Shown: positions 49,987-59,276, counted from the first letter of the stretch. The stretch: 64,000 bases of DNA from an uncultured Ruminococcus sp. (GCA_904418845.1 CAJFQC010000001.1:1-64000), one strand, 5' to 3'. Made by a program: numbers and translations. Notes: generated from the sequence alone by a model not told the origin.

Positions 49987-51711
49987 ATGAAGAATAAGAC
50001 ATATAACAAAAAAAAGATCATGGTTGTGTTCTTATGCGCCGCAGTCATCCTTGCAGCTTTAATCGGAAGGCTTGTATATCTGATGATATTCGATGCAGAA
50101 TATTATCAGGAACTGGCCCGGGATCTGCATGAGAGAGAGCGGGAGATCAAGGCTGCGAGAGGAGAAATCGTGGACCGGAACGGCGTCGTGCTCGCCACCA
50201 ACCGGACGGTGTGTACGATCTCTGTGATCCACAGCCAGATCGAAGACCCGGAGGAAGTCATCGAAGTACTCTGCCGTGAGCTTGAGATGGAGGAGGAAAC
50301 GGTGAGAAAACGAGTAGAAAAGGTCTCATCCATGGAAAAAATCAAGACAAACGTGGATAAAGAGACAGGAGACAAGATCCGCAATTATGGCCTGGCGGGC
50401 GTGAAAGTGGATGAGGATTTTAAACGATATTATCCCTATGACGAACTGGCTTCCCGTGTGCTTGGCTTTACGGGCGGGGACAATCAGGGCATCATCGGAC
50501 TGGAAGTGAAGTACGAGGAGTATTTAAAAGGAACAAACGGCACGATCCTCACCGTGACTGATGCAAGAGGCATCGAACTGGAGGGCGTGGCCGAGGACCG
50601 GATCGAGCCGACAGCAGGGGACACACTTCAGGTCAGTCTGGACTACAATATCCAGTCTTACTGCGAACAGGCGGCATTGAAAGTGATGGAGGAGAAGCAG
50701 GCGGAGGCAGTATCCATCCTGCTTATGAACCCGCAGAACGGGGAGATCTATGCCATGGTAAATGTACCAGAGTTCAATTTAAATGAGCCTTATGAGCTGA
50801 ATACCGGGGTGGAGGAGGAGTCCCTGACGGATGAGGAACTTCAGGACGCGCTGAACCAGATGTGGAGGAACCGCTGTATCAATGATACGTATGAACCGGG
50901 CTCGATTTTTAAGATTATCACCTCCTCAGCCTGTCTGGAAGAGGGTGTGGTTTCTCTTGAGGATACGTTTTTCTGTCCGGGATACCGGATCGTGGAGGAT
51001 CGGAGGATACGCTGTCACAAAGTGGGCGGACACGGACAGGAAACATTTGTTCAAGGGATACAGAATTCCTGCAATCCTGTGTTCATGGATATTGGTCTGC
51101 GCCTTGGCTCTGACCGGTTTTATGAGTATTTTGAACAATTCGGTCTTTTGAGCCTGACCAATATCGACCTTCCAGGTGAAGCGGGAACGATCATGCACAA
51201 AAAAGAGGATATTGGAACTGTGGAGCTGGCAACGATGACTTTTGGGCAGTCCTTCCAGGTTACACCCATCCAGATGGCAGTGACGGTCAGCTCTATCATA
51301 AACGGGGGGAGGCGGATTACGCCCCATCTGGCGACGGCAGTGATCGACGACAGTGGGGAAGTAGTGGAAGAGTTTGAGTATGAAGTAAAGAAAGGTATCG
51401 TTTCCGAGGAGACATCAGAGACTATGCGGATGCTTCTTGAGAGCGTGGTTGCGGAAGGGTCGGGGAAAAACGGGTATATTGAAGGGTATTCTATCGGGGG
51501 GAAGACAGCAACCTCCCAGACTCTCCCAAGGAGTGCGAACAAGTATATCTCTTCTTTTTTAGCTTTCGCACCTGCCGAGGATCCGCAGGTTATCGGCATG
51601 GTCATCATTCATGACCCGCAGGGCGTGTACTATGGGGGAACGATCGCCGCCCCCGTGCTCAGGAGTATTTACGACAATGTGCTCCCCTATCTTGGGATTG
51701 AAAAAAACTAA
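49987..51711 (+). CDS. Class B penicillin-binding protein, second copy, with KTA in place of KTG
   Basis: 574 residues. Membrane helix (~10-32), RGEIVDRNGVVLATN, DFKRYYPYDELASRVLGF, then the transpeptidase core: S306-I-F-K309, S361-C362-N363 and K506-T507-A508. The third motif is normally KTG; here the codon is GCA (Ala), followed by TSQ. The Ser and Lys residues needed for catalysis are intact, so the enzyme may still be active, with altered beta-lactam or substrate binding. No acidic tail. ATG 49987 has only AGGGG inside the upstream hairpin. It is collinear with the first PBP, so a tandem duplication. Confidence 0.9.
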   Translation: MKNKTYNKKKIMVVFLCAAVILAALIGRLVYLMIFDAEYYQELARDLHEREREIKAARGEIVDRNGVVLATNRTVCTISVIHSQIEDPEEVIEVLCRELEMEEETVRKRVEKVSSMEKIKTNVDKETGDKIRNYGLAGVKVDEDFKRYYPYDELASRVLGFTGGDNQGIIGLEVKYEEYLKGTNGTILTVTDARGIELEGVAEDRIEPTAGDTLQVSLDYNIQSYCEQAALKVMEEKQAEAVSILLMNPQNGEIYAMVNVPEFNLNEPYELNTGVEEESLTDEELQDALNQMWRNRCINDTYEPGSIFKIITSSACLEEGVVSLEDTFFCPGYRIVEDRRIRCHKVGGHGQETFVQGIQNSCNPVFMDIGLRLGSDRFYEYFEQFGLLSLTNIDLPGEAGTIMHKKEDIGTVELATMTFGQSFQVTPIQMAVTVSSIINGGRRITPHLATAVIDDSGEVVEEFEYEVKKGIVSEETSETMRMLLESVVAEGSGKNGYIEGYSIGGKTATSQTLPRSANKYISSFLAFAPAEDPQVIGMVIIHDPQGVYYGGTIAAPVLRSIYDNVLPYLGIEKN

Positions 51712-51726
51712 GCGATGGTTTATACT
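51698..51726 (+). promoter_or_regulatory. Sigma-A promoter of mraY
   Basis: TTGAAA (51698-51703) in the last codons of the PBP gene, 17-bp spacer, TATACT (51721-51726). It gives mraY and the following genes transcription that does not depend on passing the hairpin at 49934. Confidence 0.68.
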
Positions 51727-51772
51727 AAAAAAGATGTTCAGTATGAAACGAAAGAGATAAAGAGGTGGATTT

Positions 51773-52729
51773 ATGAGTAGTCATGTAGTGATCCCGGTGC
51801 TGATCGCGTTTGCTGTAAGCCTGATATTAGGGCCGGTCGTTATTCCTTTTTTACGGAAATTGAAAATGAAGCAGACCGAACGAGAGGACGGGGTAAAGTC
51901 CCATCTGAAGAAAGCAGGGACGCCGACAATGGGAGGTATTATGATTCTTATTGCGGTGATCGTGACATCATTGTTCTATATAAAAGACTACCCGAATATT
52001 ATTCCGGTGCTGTTCCTCACAGTGGCATTCGGGCTGATCGGTTTTCTGGACGATTATCTGAAAGTAGTGCTTAAGAGGTCGGATGGTCTGATGCCTATGC
52101 AGAAGATGGCGCTTCAAATCCTTGTGACGGCGGTATTTGCCTTTTATCTTGTGAAGGTGGCGGCTATTCCGCTGACCATGCTTGTTCCCTTCTCGGACGG
52201 ATACTACTGGGATATCGGCTGGCTTGCCATCCCGGTTCTGTTCTTCGCGGTAATCGGAACGGTCAATGGAACGAATTTTACGGACGGACTGGACGGTCTT
52301 GCCTCCAGCGTGACTGTTCTGGTAGCTACCTTTTTCACCGTGGTGGCAATCGGGACGAAGAGCGGAGTGGAGCCGATCACATGCGCGGTAGTGGGAGCCC
52401 TGCTCGGATTCCTTCTTTTTAATGTATATCCGGCGAGCGTTTTTATGGGCGACACAGGTTCCCTTGCGCTGGGCGGATTCGTGGCGGGGACAGCGTATAT
52501 GCTCCAGATGCCGCTGTTTATCATCATCGTCGGCTTTATTTATCTGATCGAGGTGGCGTCTGTCATGATACAGGTCACATATTTTAAGAAAACAGGCGGA
52601 AAGAGGATTTTTAAGATGGCGCCGATCCATCATCACTTTGAGCTGTGCGGCTGGTCGGAGACAAGAGTGGTGGCTGTGTTCTCTATCATCACCGCTATCC
52701 TCTGCCTGGTCGCTTTAATGGGGGTATAG
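51773..52729 (+). CDS. mraY: Phospho-MurNAc-pentapeptide transferase MraY
   Basis: 318 residues with ten membrane helices. TPTMGGIMIL, GFLDDYLKVV with the Asp pair, NFTDGLDGLASSV, VFMGDTGSLALGG and the final KMAPIHHHFELCGWSE motif are all present. It moves phospho-MurNAc-pentapeptide from UDP to undecaprenyl phosphate, making lipid I. AGAGGTGG precedes the ATG. murD follows after 4 bases. Confidence 0.97.
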   Translation: MSSHVVIPVLIAFAVSLILGPVVIPFLRKLKMKQTEREDGVKSHLKKAGTPTMGGIMILIAVIVTSLFYIKDYPNIIPVLFLTVAFGLIGFLDDYLKVVLKRSDGLMPMQKMALQILVTAVFAFYLVKVAAIPLTMLVPFSDGYYWDIGWLAIPVLFFAVIGTVNGTNFTDGLDGLASSVTVLVATFFTVVAIGTKSGVEPITCAVVGALLGFLLFNVYPASVFMGDTGSLALGGFVAGTAYMLQMPLFIIIVGFIYLIEVASVMIQVTYFKKTGGKRIFKMAPIHHHFELCGWSETRVVAVFSIITAILCLVALMGV

Positions 52730-52733
52730 TGCG

Positions 52734-54104
52734 ATGGATATGACAGGGAAAAAGGTGCTTGTATTCGGCTCCGGAATCAGCGGAGAGGCAGCAAGCCGCC
52801 TTCTTTTAAATAAAGGGGCGCAGGTTATCCTCTATGATAGAAATGAGAAGCTGGATAAAGAGAAGATCATAGGAAAGATCACGGAAGATATTCAGGATGC
52901 TGCGGCAGACAAACTTACTGTCGTGCTGGGGGCGTTTCCAGAGCAGATTTTAGACGAGATCTCACTGACGGTTATGAGTCCGGGAGTTCCCACCGATCTT
53001 CCAGTGGTGGATAAGATGCGGGAAAGGAATATTCCGGTCTGGGGGGAGATCGAACTTGCCTATGTATACGGAAAAGGAGATGTCCTTGCGATCACCGGCA
53101 CTAACGGAAAGACAACAACTACAGCGCTTCTCGGACAGATTATGAAAAATTATAAGGAAAGCGTGTTTGTCGTCGGAAATATCGGGAATCCGTACACAAG
53201 CATTGTTCAGGAGACGAGGGAAGATTCGGTGATCGTAGCGGAGATGAGCAGTTTTCAGCTTGAGACTGTGTATACTTTCTGTCCCAGGGTGAGCGCTATC
53301 CTAAATATCACGCCGGATCATTTGAACCGCCATCATACGATGGAGGCATACATAGAAGCGAAGGAACACATCACTGAAAACCAGACGCGGGAGGACGTCT
53401 GCGTGCTCAACTTTGAGGATGAGGTGCTTCGAAAGTTCGGGGAAAAGACTTCTGCGGAAGTTCTATATTTCAGCAGCCAGCGTAAACTTAATCAGGGCGT
53501 GTATCTGGAAGGAAACACCATTATCTGTGACATAGGGGAAAGAATTCCGGTCTGTGATGTGAAAGATCTGCGGATACTTGGCGCCCACAATTATGAGAAC
53601 GTCATGGCGGCTGTGGCGATGGCATATGCTTACGGCACGCCCATGGATATCATACAGAAGACATTAAAAGAGTTTGCGGGGGTAGAGCACCGGATCGAGT
53701 TTGTCGCCAAGAAGAACGGGGTTGTATATTACAACGATTCTAAGGGCACCAATCCCGACGCTGCCATCAGGGGAATCCGTGCGATGGACCGTCCCACTAT
53801 TCTGATCGGCGGAGGATATGACAAGGATTCTTCCTATGATGAATGGATCAATGCCTTTGACGGCAGGGTGAAAAAGTTCATTCTTCTTGGCGCCACAAAG
53901 GAGAAGATTGCCGAGTGTGCGAGGAAGAACGGTTTTACTGATATCGTGATGGCAGATTCTTTTGAGGAAGCCTTTGAAAAATGTGTAGAGTATGCACAGC
54001 CCGGGGACGCGGTGCTGTTATCGCCTGCGTGCGCTAGCTGGGGAATGTTTAAAAATTATGAAGAACGCGGAGATAAATTCAAAGAACTTGTAAAACAACT
54101 GTAG
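52734..54104 (+). CDS. murD: UDP-N-acetylmuramoylalanine-D-glutamate ligase MurD
   Basis: 456 residues. N-terminal Rossmann part (VLVFGSGISGEAASRLL), ATP loop ITGTNGKTTTTALLG, NIGNPY, MSSFQLET, ITPDHLNRH, HRIEFV and YYNDSKGTNPDAAIRGI. It adds D-glutamate to UDP-MurNAc-L-Ala in the cytoplasm. The murC, murE, murF and murG genes are not beside it. ATG 52734 follows a G-rich stretch at the end of mraY. Confidence 0.96.
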   Translation: MDMTGKKVLVFGSGISGEAASRLLLNKGAQVILYDRNEKLDKEKIIGKITEDIQDAAADKLTVVLGAFPEQILDEISLTVMSPGVPTDLPVVDKMRERNIPVWGEIELAYVYGKGDVLAITGTNGKTTTTALLGQIMKNYKESVFVVGNIGNPYTSIVQETREDSVIVAEMSSFQLETVYTFCPRVSAILNITPDHLNRHHTMEAYIEAKEHITENQTREDVCVLNFEDEVLRKFGEKTSAEVLYFSSQRKLNQGVYLEGNTIICDIGERIPVCDVKDLRILGAHNYENVMAAVAMAYAYGTPMDIIQKTLKEFAGVEHRIEFVAKKNGVVYYNDSKGTNPDAAIRGIRAMDRPTILIGGGYDKDSSYDEWINAFDGRVKKFILLGATKEKIAECARKNGFTDIVMADSFEEAFEKCVEYAQPGDAVLLSPACASWGMFKNYEERGDKFKELVKQL

Positions 54105-54117
54105 GGAGTGGGGTTTA

Positions 54118-55203
54118 TTGGAGCGTTCCAAAAAGAAGAGACGGTATGACGAGACAATGCTGGCGGTTGTCCTGATCCTGGTTGTGATCGGACTGATCCT
54201 GCTTTACAGTACCAGTGCCTACAATGGCAGAGTGAAGTTCCATGATCCTCTGTACTATTTAAAAAAGCAGGGGTTTGCCACGGCTCTCGGTCTTATCGGC
54301 ATGGTCATTATCTCGAGGATCGATTATCACAGATGGGTGCCTCTTGCTTTGCCCGGATATCTTGTGGCGATCGCCCTCTCTGTGGCGGTCATGCTCTTCG
54401 GTGAGGAATATAACGGGTCTAAAAGATGGTTGTCTTTAGGCCCGGTTTCTTTTCAGCCGTCTGAATTCGCTAAAGTGGCGGTCATCTTGTTCCTTGCATG
54501 TCTTGTGAGCAGGAATGTCCGTAAGATGCACAAGGCGCGCACACTGATCCTGATGATGCTTCCTGTCCTTCCCATTGTGGGACTGGTAGGGGCGAGCAAT
54601 TTAAGTACAGCTATCATCATTCTGGGGATCGCAGTGGTGCTTATCTTCACGGCGAGCCCCAAGTATTCCCAGTTTATATGGATGGGGAGCGTGGGGGCTG
54701 CGTTCATGGCGATATTCCTGGCCATGGAGAGTTATCGCCTGGAGCGTATTGCGATCTGGCAGCACCCGGAAAAATATGAAAAAGGATATCAGACACTCCA
54801 GGGGCTCTATGCCATCGGAAGCGGCGGGCTTTTCGGGAGAGGGCTTGGAAACAGCGTACAGAAGCTTGGTTTTCTTCCCGAAGCTCAGAATGATATGATC
54901 TTCTCTATTATCTGCGAAGAGTTAGGTCTTGTCGGCGCGGGGATTATTATCCTTCTGTTCCTGCTTCTCATATGGAGATTTTTTGTGACAGCCACAAGGG
55001 CGCCTGATCTTCTCGGAGCCCTCATCGCGGCGGGTGCCATGGCTCACATGATGATACAGGTGATCTTAAATATCGCGGTAGTGACAAACTCGATTCCCAA
55101 CACGGGGATCACCCTGCCGTTTATCAGTTACGGCGGAACGTCCGTGGTGTTTCTTCTGCTGGAAATGGGACTTGTACTCAGTGTGTCAAGTCTGGTAGAA
55201 TAA
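54118..55203 (+). CDS. ftsW: SEDS glycan polymerase FtsW/SpoVE
   Basis: 361 residues with ten membrane helices. STSAYNGRVKFHDPLYYLKKQ, QPSEFAKVAVILFLA, NLSTAIIIL, GLYAIGSGGLFGRGLGNSVQKLG, PEAQNDMIFSIICEELG and LPFISYGGT. It polymerises lipid II in the divisome; the name SpoVE applies to the sporulation paralogue in this genomic position in some clostridia. TTG 54118 is the start, with GGGAG nine bases upstream; no ATG precedes the conserved part. It is much shorter at the N-terminus than its paralogue encoded at 42639. Confidence 0.92.
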   Translation: MERSKKKRRYDETMLAVVLILVVIGLILLYSTSAYNGRVKFHDPLYYLKKQGFATALGLIGMVIISRIDYHRWVPLALPGYLVAIALSVAVMLFGEEYNGSKRWLSLGPVSFQPSEFAKVAVILFLACLVSRNVRKMHKARTLILMMLPVLPIVGLVGASNLSTAIIILGIAVVLIFTASPKYSQFIWMGSVGAAFMAIFLAMESYRLERIAIWQHPEKYEKGYQTLQGLYAIGSGGLFGRGLGNSVQKLGFLPEAQNDMIFSIICEELGLVGAGIIILLFLLLIWRFFVTATRAPDLLGALIAAGAMAHMMIQVILNIAVVTNSIPNTGITLPFISYGGTSVVFLLLEMGLVLSVSSLVE

Positions 55204-55245
55204 TACAAGTGCAAACAGACAGTGCAAAGTCTGAGGAGGAGTAGA

Positions 55246-55998
55246 TTGAAATCCAAGAAACTAAAGAAGCATAAAAAGAGAAGAGTAGGGCGTGTCGTGC
55301 TGTCGGTTATTGCAGCGTTGATTGTGCTGGCTGCTGCGGCAGTGTTCCTGTTCCGCACAAAATCATATGAGGTGAAAGGAAATTCCTACTACGGTGAAGA
55401 TACGATCACTTCCTGGATACAGAGCGACAGGTTCTCTGTAAATACTTTATATATATTGGTGAAATATAATTTTACGGAGGCAGATCTGCCCTCCGGGGTG
55501 GAGAGTATACATATCTCGCTGAAAAATCCTTGGACGGTTCGCGTGACAGTAAAAGAAAAGGAACTGGCGGGTTATGTAGACTATGACGGCGTCTATCTGT
55601 TTTTTGACAGGGAAGGGACGGCAACCTTAAAGACGAAAAAAATACTTGCAGGAACGCCTTATATCGAAGGGCTGGCATTTGACGCCGGGAAGGTGCAGAT
55701 CGGAAAAAAGCTCCCCGTGGAGGATGACAGTATTTTTGACAAGATCGTGGAGGTGTCTAAGAACCTGAAAAAATACAATCTTGCCCCGAACCGCATGTCC
55801 TGCACAGATGGAAGCATTCAGATTTATTTCGGTATTGTCGAGGTGCTGCTCGGAACCGGTGAATATGAAGAAAAATTACAGCAGATTCCTCCAATTCTGG
55901 AGAAATTGACGGAATTGTATCCAGAGACGGCAGGGACGCTGCATCTGGAGAACTATGATGCAGATTCAGAAAGCATCAGATTTGTTCCCGCCGGATAG
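55246..55998 (+). CDS. divIB: Cell division protein DivIB/FtsQ
   Basis: 250 residues from TTG 55246, which has AGGAGG six bases upstream; the GTG at 55222 lies before that site and is not used. Very basic N-terminus (KSKKLKKHKKRRVGR), one membrane helix (~20-40), a POTRA domain starting SYEVKGNSYYGEDTI and a beta domain (NPWTVRVTVKEKELAGYV). It links FtsL and the septal PBP. 226 bases without a gene follow; they hold a short inverted repeat near 56020 and the ftsZ promoter. Confidence 0.9.
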   Translation: MKSKKLKKHKKRRVGRVVLSVIAALIVLAAAAVFLFRTKSYEVKGNSYYGEDTITSWIQSDRFSVNTLYILVKYNFTEADLPSGVESIHISLKNPWTVRVTVKEKELAGYVDYDGVYLFFDREGTATLKTKKILAGTPYIEGLAFDAGKVQIGKKLPVEDDSIFDKIVEVSKNLKKYNLAPNRMSCTDGSIQIYFGIVEVLLGTGEYEEKLQQIPPILEKLTELYPETAGTLHLENYDADSESIRFVPAG

Positions 55999-56122
55999 AA
56001 TGACCCGGAGCCAAATACAGTCAGTTCGGAACTGGCTGGCGCAAGCGGGCCTGCCCGGAAATTCCGTTCTGATTGTGCATGGCTAAATAGTATAAAAATA
56101 TCAGAAAAATGAGAAAAATCTA

Positions 56123-56151
56123 TTGATTATTTGCAGAAAAGACTTTATTAT
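56123..56151 (+). promoter_or_regulatory. Sigma-A promoter of ftsZ
   Basis: TTGATT (56123-56128), 17-bp spacer, TATTAT (56146-56151), about 75 bases before the TTG start of ftsZ. Confidence 0.65.
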
Positions 56152-56224
56152 ATACTTATTGGATTCTATCGTTCAATAAAGGGATGTATAAGAAATTAAT
56201 AAGACGACAAAGGAGGAAATACTC

Positions 56225-57397
56225 TTGTTAGAAATTAAGACCAACGAATCAGAAGCGGCCGCTAGAATAATCGTTGTCGGAGTCGGCGGCGGCGGAAACA
56301 ACGCCGTAAACCGCATGATTGACGAGCAGATAGCGGGCGTGGAATTTATCGCAGTGAATACAGACAAACAGGCACTGCAGCTTTGCAAGGCGCCGACGCT
56401 GATGCAGATCGGTGAAAAGCTTACTAAGGGACTTGGCGCGGGAGCACAGCCTGAGGTGGGAGAAAAAGCGGCAGAGGAAAGTGCGGAAGAGATCTCGGCG
56501 GCATTAAAGGGAGCGGACATGGTATTCGTTACCTGCGGCATGGGAGGCGGAACAGGAACAGGAGCAGCTCCGGTCATCGCCCGTATTGCAAAAGACCAGG
56601 GGGCGCTGACAGTAGGCGTCGTCACAAAACCGTTTCGTTTTGAATCCAAGACGAGAATGCAGAATGCACTTTCAGGAATTGACAAATTAAAAGAGAGCGT
56701 GGATACGATCATTGTAATTCCGAATGATAAACTTCTTGAAGTTGTTGACAGAAGAACAACAATGCCGGAGGCGCTGAAAAAAGCGGATGAGGTTTTACAG
56801 CAGGGCATCCAGGGGATTACGGACCTGATCAATGTTCCGTCACTGATCAACCTTGATTTTGCCGATGTCCAGACTGTCATGAAGGACAAAGGTATCGCTC
56901 ACATCGGTATCGGCTCGGGACGCGGAGATGACAAGGCTCTTGAGGCAGTTAAGGACGCTGTTGCCAGCCCGCTGCTTGAGACAACGATTCAGGGAGCGTC
57001 TAATGTCATTGTCAATGTATCCGGTGATATCACTCTTATGGATGCATCTGATGCGGCTGATTATGTCCAGGAGCTCGCAGGAGAGGGCGCAAGCATCATC
57101 TTCGGCGCGATGTATGACGATACGAAGTCCGATGAGTGTACGATCACAGTTATTGCTACAGGCTTACATAATGTAGGCGGAAGCGCATCCAAGCTAAAAG
57201 CGAGACTTGAGGGACAGCAGAAGGTTGGCTCTATCCTGCCGTCAGGCGATTCTCCGGTGAGAAACCGTCTTGACAGCGAGAACAGGACTGGAGCGGCAAG
57301 ACCGCAGGGCGGCACGATGCCGACGCTGCAGCCGAGAACTCCGTCCAGCAATGTGAAGGAGCAGTCCATCAAGATTCCGGATTTCTTTAGGAAATAA
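56225..57397 (+). CDS. ftsZ: Cell division protein FtsZ
   Basis: 390 residues. [27 protein letters not shown], the tubulin-type GTP signature [21 protein letters not shown] and DFADVQTVM; the C-terminal peptide IKIPDFFRK binds partners such as SepF. It polymerises into the division ring. The start is TTG 56225 with AAAGGAGG upstream. ftsA is not next to it, as in many clostridia. It has its own promoter and a strong terminator. Confidence 0.97.
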   Translation: MLEIKTNESEAAARIIVVGVGGGGNNAVNRMIDEQIAGVEFIAVNTDKQALQLCKAPTLMQIGEKLTKGLGAGAQPEVGEKAAEESAEEISAALKGADMVFVTCGMGGGTGTGAAPVIARIAKDQGALTVGVVTKPFRFESKTRMQNALSGIDKLKESVDTIIVIPNDKLLEVVDRRTTMPEALKKADEVLQQGIQGITDLINVPSLINLDFADVQTVMKDKGIAHIGIGSGRGDDKALEAVKDAVASPLLETTIQGASNVIVNVSGDITLMDASDAADYVQELAGEGASIIFGAMYDDTKSDECTITVIATGLHNVGGSASKLKARLEGQQKVGSILPSGDSPVRNRLDSENRTGAARPQGGTMPTLQPRTPSSNVKEQSIKIPDFFRK

Positions 57398-57436
57398 GGA
57401 CAAGCAATTAAAAGTTAATATAACAGGTACAAGGTT

Positions 57437-57472
57437 TAAGCCCCGGAAGAAATATTTCCGGGGCTTATTTTT
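57437..57472 (+). terminator. Terminator of ftsZ
   Basis: A 12-bp stem, TAAGCCCCGGAA (57437-57448) with TTCCGGGGCTTA (57456-57467), followed by TTTTT. Confidence 0.9.
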
Positions 57473-57509
57473 AAATTTCTGTTTGTTCGCATATATTATC
57501 AGATATTTC

Positions 57510-57576
57510 TGTCGAAAGATATTTTCTGCTGAGCGTCATCATCTGACAAATTTTCATTCTATACAGGCTATATAAT
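57510..57576 (+). promoter_or_regulatory. spoIIG-type promoter with Spo0A-box-like sites and 22-bp spacing
   Basis: TGTCGAAA (57510-57517) matches the 0A-box core. TGACAAA (57544-57550) is a one-mismatch second site and overlaps CTGACA (57543-57548), a -35-like hexamer 22 bases from TATAAT (57571-57576). The Bacillus spoIIG promoter has the same extended spacing and a 0A box over the -35. Confidence 0.65.
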
Positions 57577-57610
57577 AAGACCCGGATCGATCTTGGAGAG
57601 AAGGTGGGGC

Positions 57611-58396
57611 ATGTATCATGAGCTATACATAGATATTTTTTTTCTAGAAAATCTTATGATGGACAGCCTGCTCCTTTTTGCTCTTGATCACATTCTAAAA
57701 AGCGGCAGACCGCGGGGACGCCTTTTTCTGTGCGGGGCAGTGGGAAGCTTTCTTACCTGTGTGGTGATAGCCGTTCCGTTTCCGGGTATTATAAAGCTCT
57801 TTTTTTTCCATGTGGTCATAAACAGTCTGATGATCTTTTTCGGACTGAAAATCAATTGCGCTGCACAGTTTATAAGGGCGTATGTCCTGCTGTATGCGGT
57901 TTCGGTCATCATGGGAGGGATTATGACACTTTTCCGTCCGTACATGCGCTATGTAAGTCTTTTTTACTGTGCGGCTTTCGGGGCGTATTTTCTGTTCATG
58001 AAGCTGTGGAAGATTATGGCATATCTTGCCGGACGGCAGTGTGACATCGTCCGTGTGACACTCTATACAGAGAGGGGAGAGACAACGGCAGACGCGCTCT
58101 GGGATACCGGGAACAGACTGCGGGACCTTGTCACCGGAGTTCCTGTCAGCGTGATAGATCAAAACCTTCTCTTCAGGATTACGGATCATATAGAGGATGA
58201 AAAAGGATTTCATATGATTCCTTACCGGTCTGTGAGCGGAGAGGGCATTATGAAAGTATTCCGCATCCGGAAAATGTGTGTGCATACTGATGTAGACAGG
58301 TGGATATCCGAGCCCATGATCGGGGTGGCGGAGGAGCCGGTCTCTGAGGGAAAAGAGTATGAGATCATTCTCAATCCGGGGATGTTCAGCGAATAA
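57611..58396 (+). CDS. spoIIGA: Sporulation sigma-E factor-processing peptidase SpoIIGA
   Basis: 261 residues from ATG 57611. Five N-terminal membrane helices (YIDIFFLENLMMDSLLLFALD first), then a cytoplasmic aspartic-protease-like domain with D165 in ALWDTGNRLRD, MIPYRSV and a C-terminal ILNP. It cleaves the pro-sequence of SigE, encoded just downstream, after a signal from the forespore. AGAAGG lies upstream; TTG 57593 would add six residues. Confidence 0.93.
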   Translation: MYHELYIDIFFLENLMMDSLLLFALDHILKSGRPRGRLFLCGAVGSFLTCVVIAVPFPGIIKLFFFHVVINSLMIFFGLKINCAAQFIRAYVLLYAVSVIMGGIMTLFRPYMRYVSLFYCAAFGAYFLFMKLWKIMAYLAGRQCDIVRVTLYTERGETTADALWDTGNRLRDLVTGVPVSVIDQNLLFRITDHIEDEKGFHMIPYRSVSGEGIMKVFRIRKMCVHTDVDRWISEPMIGVAEEPVSEGKEYEIILNPGMFSE

Positions 58397-58491
58397 CAGT
58401 GTGCTGTCCGCCGGAATAAATGGAAAGCAGCCGCAGTGTCTGACAAAATATGTCCGGTATGCAGCGGGAAAATAATATAGGAGGAAACAAG

Positions 58492-59232
58492 ATGATCTTA
58501 AAAGTAGCTGTTCCGCAGCAGTTTAAACTGCGGGTCGTACCTGATATTAAAAATCTGCTGTTCGGGAGTGGAAAAGAGGTACATTACATAGGAGGAACGG
58601 AAGTTCTGCCGCCGCCTTTGGAGAGGACGGTGGAGACTGAGATGATACAGCGGCTTGGAACAGAGTATGATGAGGACGCGAAGAAAACGCTGATCGAACA
58701 CAATCTCCGTCTCGTTGTTTATATAGCCAAAAAGTTTGACAATACAGGAGTCGGCGTGGAGGATCTTATCTCTATAGGAACAATCGGTCTGATCAAAGCG
58801 ATCAACACGTTTAATCCTACGAAGAAGATCAAGCTTGCTACTTACGCATCCCGGTGTATTGAAAATGAAATCCTGATGTACCTGCGCAGGAACAGCAAGA
58901 CCAAACTGGAGGTATCAATCGATGAGCCCCTCAATGTGGACTGGGACGGCAATGAGCTTCTTCTCTCAGACATCCTGGGCACAGAGGAAGATACTATATA
59001 CCGTGATCTGGAAAATGAAGCAGAGCGCAAACTTCTCATCCGGGCGCTCAATAAACTGAACAGCCGGGAGAAGCTGATTGTGCGCATGCGTTTTGGGCTG
59101 GATAATCCCGAAGGGCGGGAGAAAACGCAGAAGGAGGTGGCAGACCTGCTGGGCATTTCCCAGTCCTATATATCGAGGCTGGAGAAGAAGATCATGCAGA
59201 GGCTGAAAAGAGAGATGGTACGTTATGAGTAA
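58492..59232 (+). CDS. sigE: RNA polymerase sporulation sigma factor SigE (pro-form)
   Basis: 246 residues from ATG 58492, which has AGGAGG seven bases upstream; the frame from 58450 is not supported. Residues 1-29 are an amphipathic, basic pro-sequence, and E29-V30-HYIGG matches the region where Bacillus pro-SigE is cut. Region 2: [46 protein letters not shown]; region 4: [27 protein letters not shown]. It directs mother-cell gene expression, probably including cotJABC. sigG, often the next gene, is absent here. Confidence 0.95.
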   Translation: MILKVAVPQQFKLRVVPDIKNLLFGSGKEVHYIGGTEVLPPPLERTVETEMIQRLGTEYDEDAKKTLIEHNLRLVVYIAKKFDNTGVGVEDLISIGTIGLIKAINTFNPTKKIKLATYASRCIENEILMYLRRNSKTKLEVSIDEPLNVDWDGNELLLSDILGTEEDTIYRDLENEAERKLLIRALNKLNSREKLIVRMRFGLDNPEGREKTQKEVADLLGISQSYISRLEKKIMQRLKREMVRYE

Positions 59233-59246
59233 AGCTGTATGAGGGG

Positions 59247-59276
59247 TTGACATATTCTGTGTTTATGATGTAGAAT
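59247..59276 (+). promoter_or_regulatory. Sigma-A promoter of thrS
   Basis: TTGACA (59247-59252), 18-bp spacer, TAGAAT (59271-59276), directly after sigE. Confidence 0.8.

Noticed and set aside
51968-52636. A 222-residue minus-strand frame opposite mraY
   Set aside because: mraY on the plus strand has every family motif; the reverse frame has scattered His/Arg/Gln composition and no recognisable domain.
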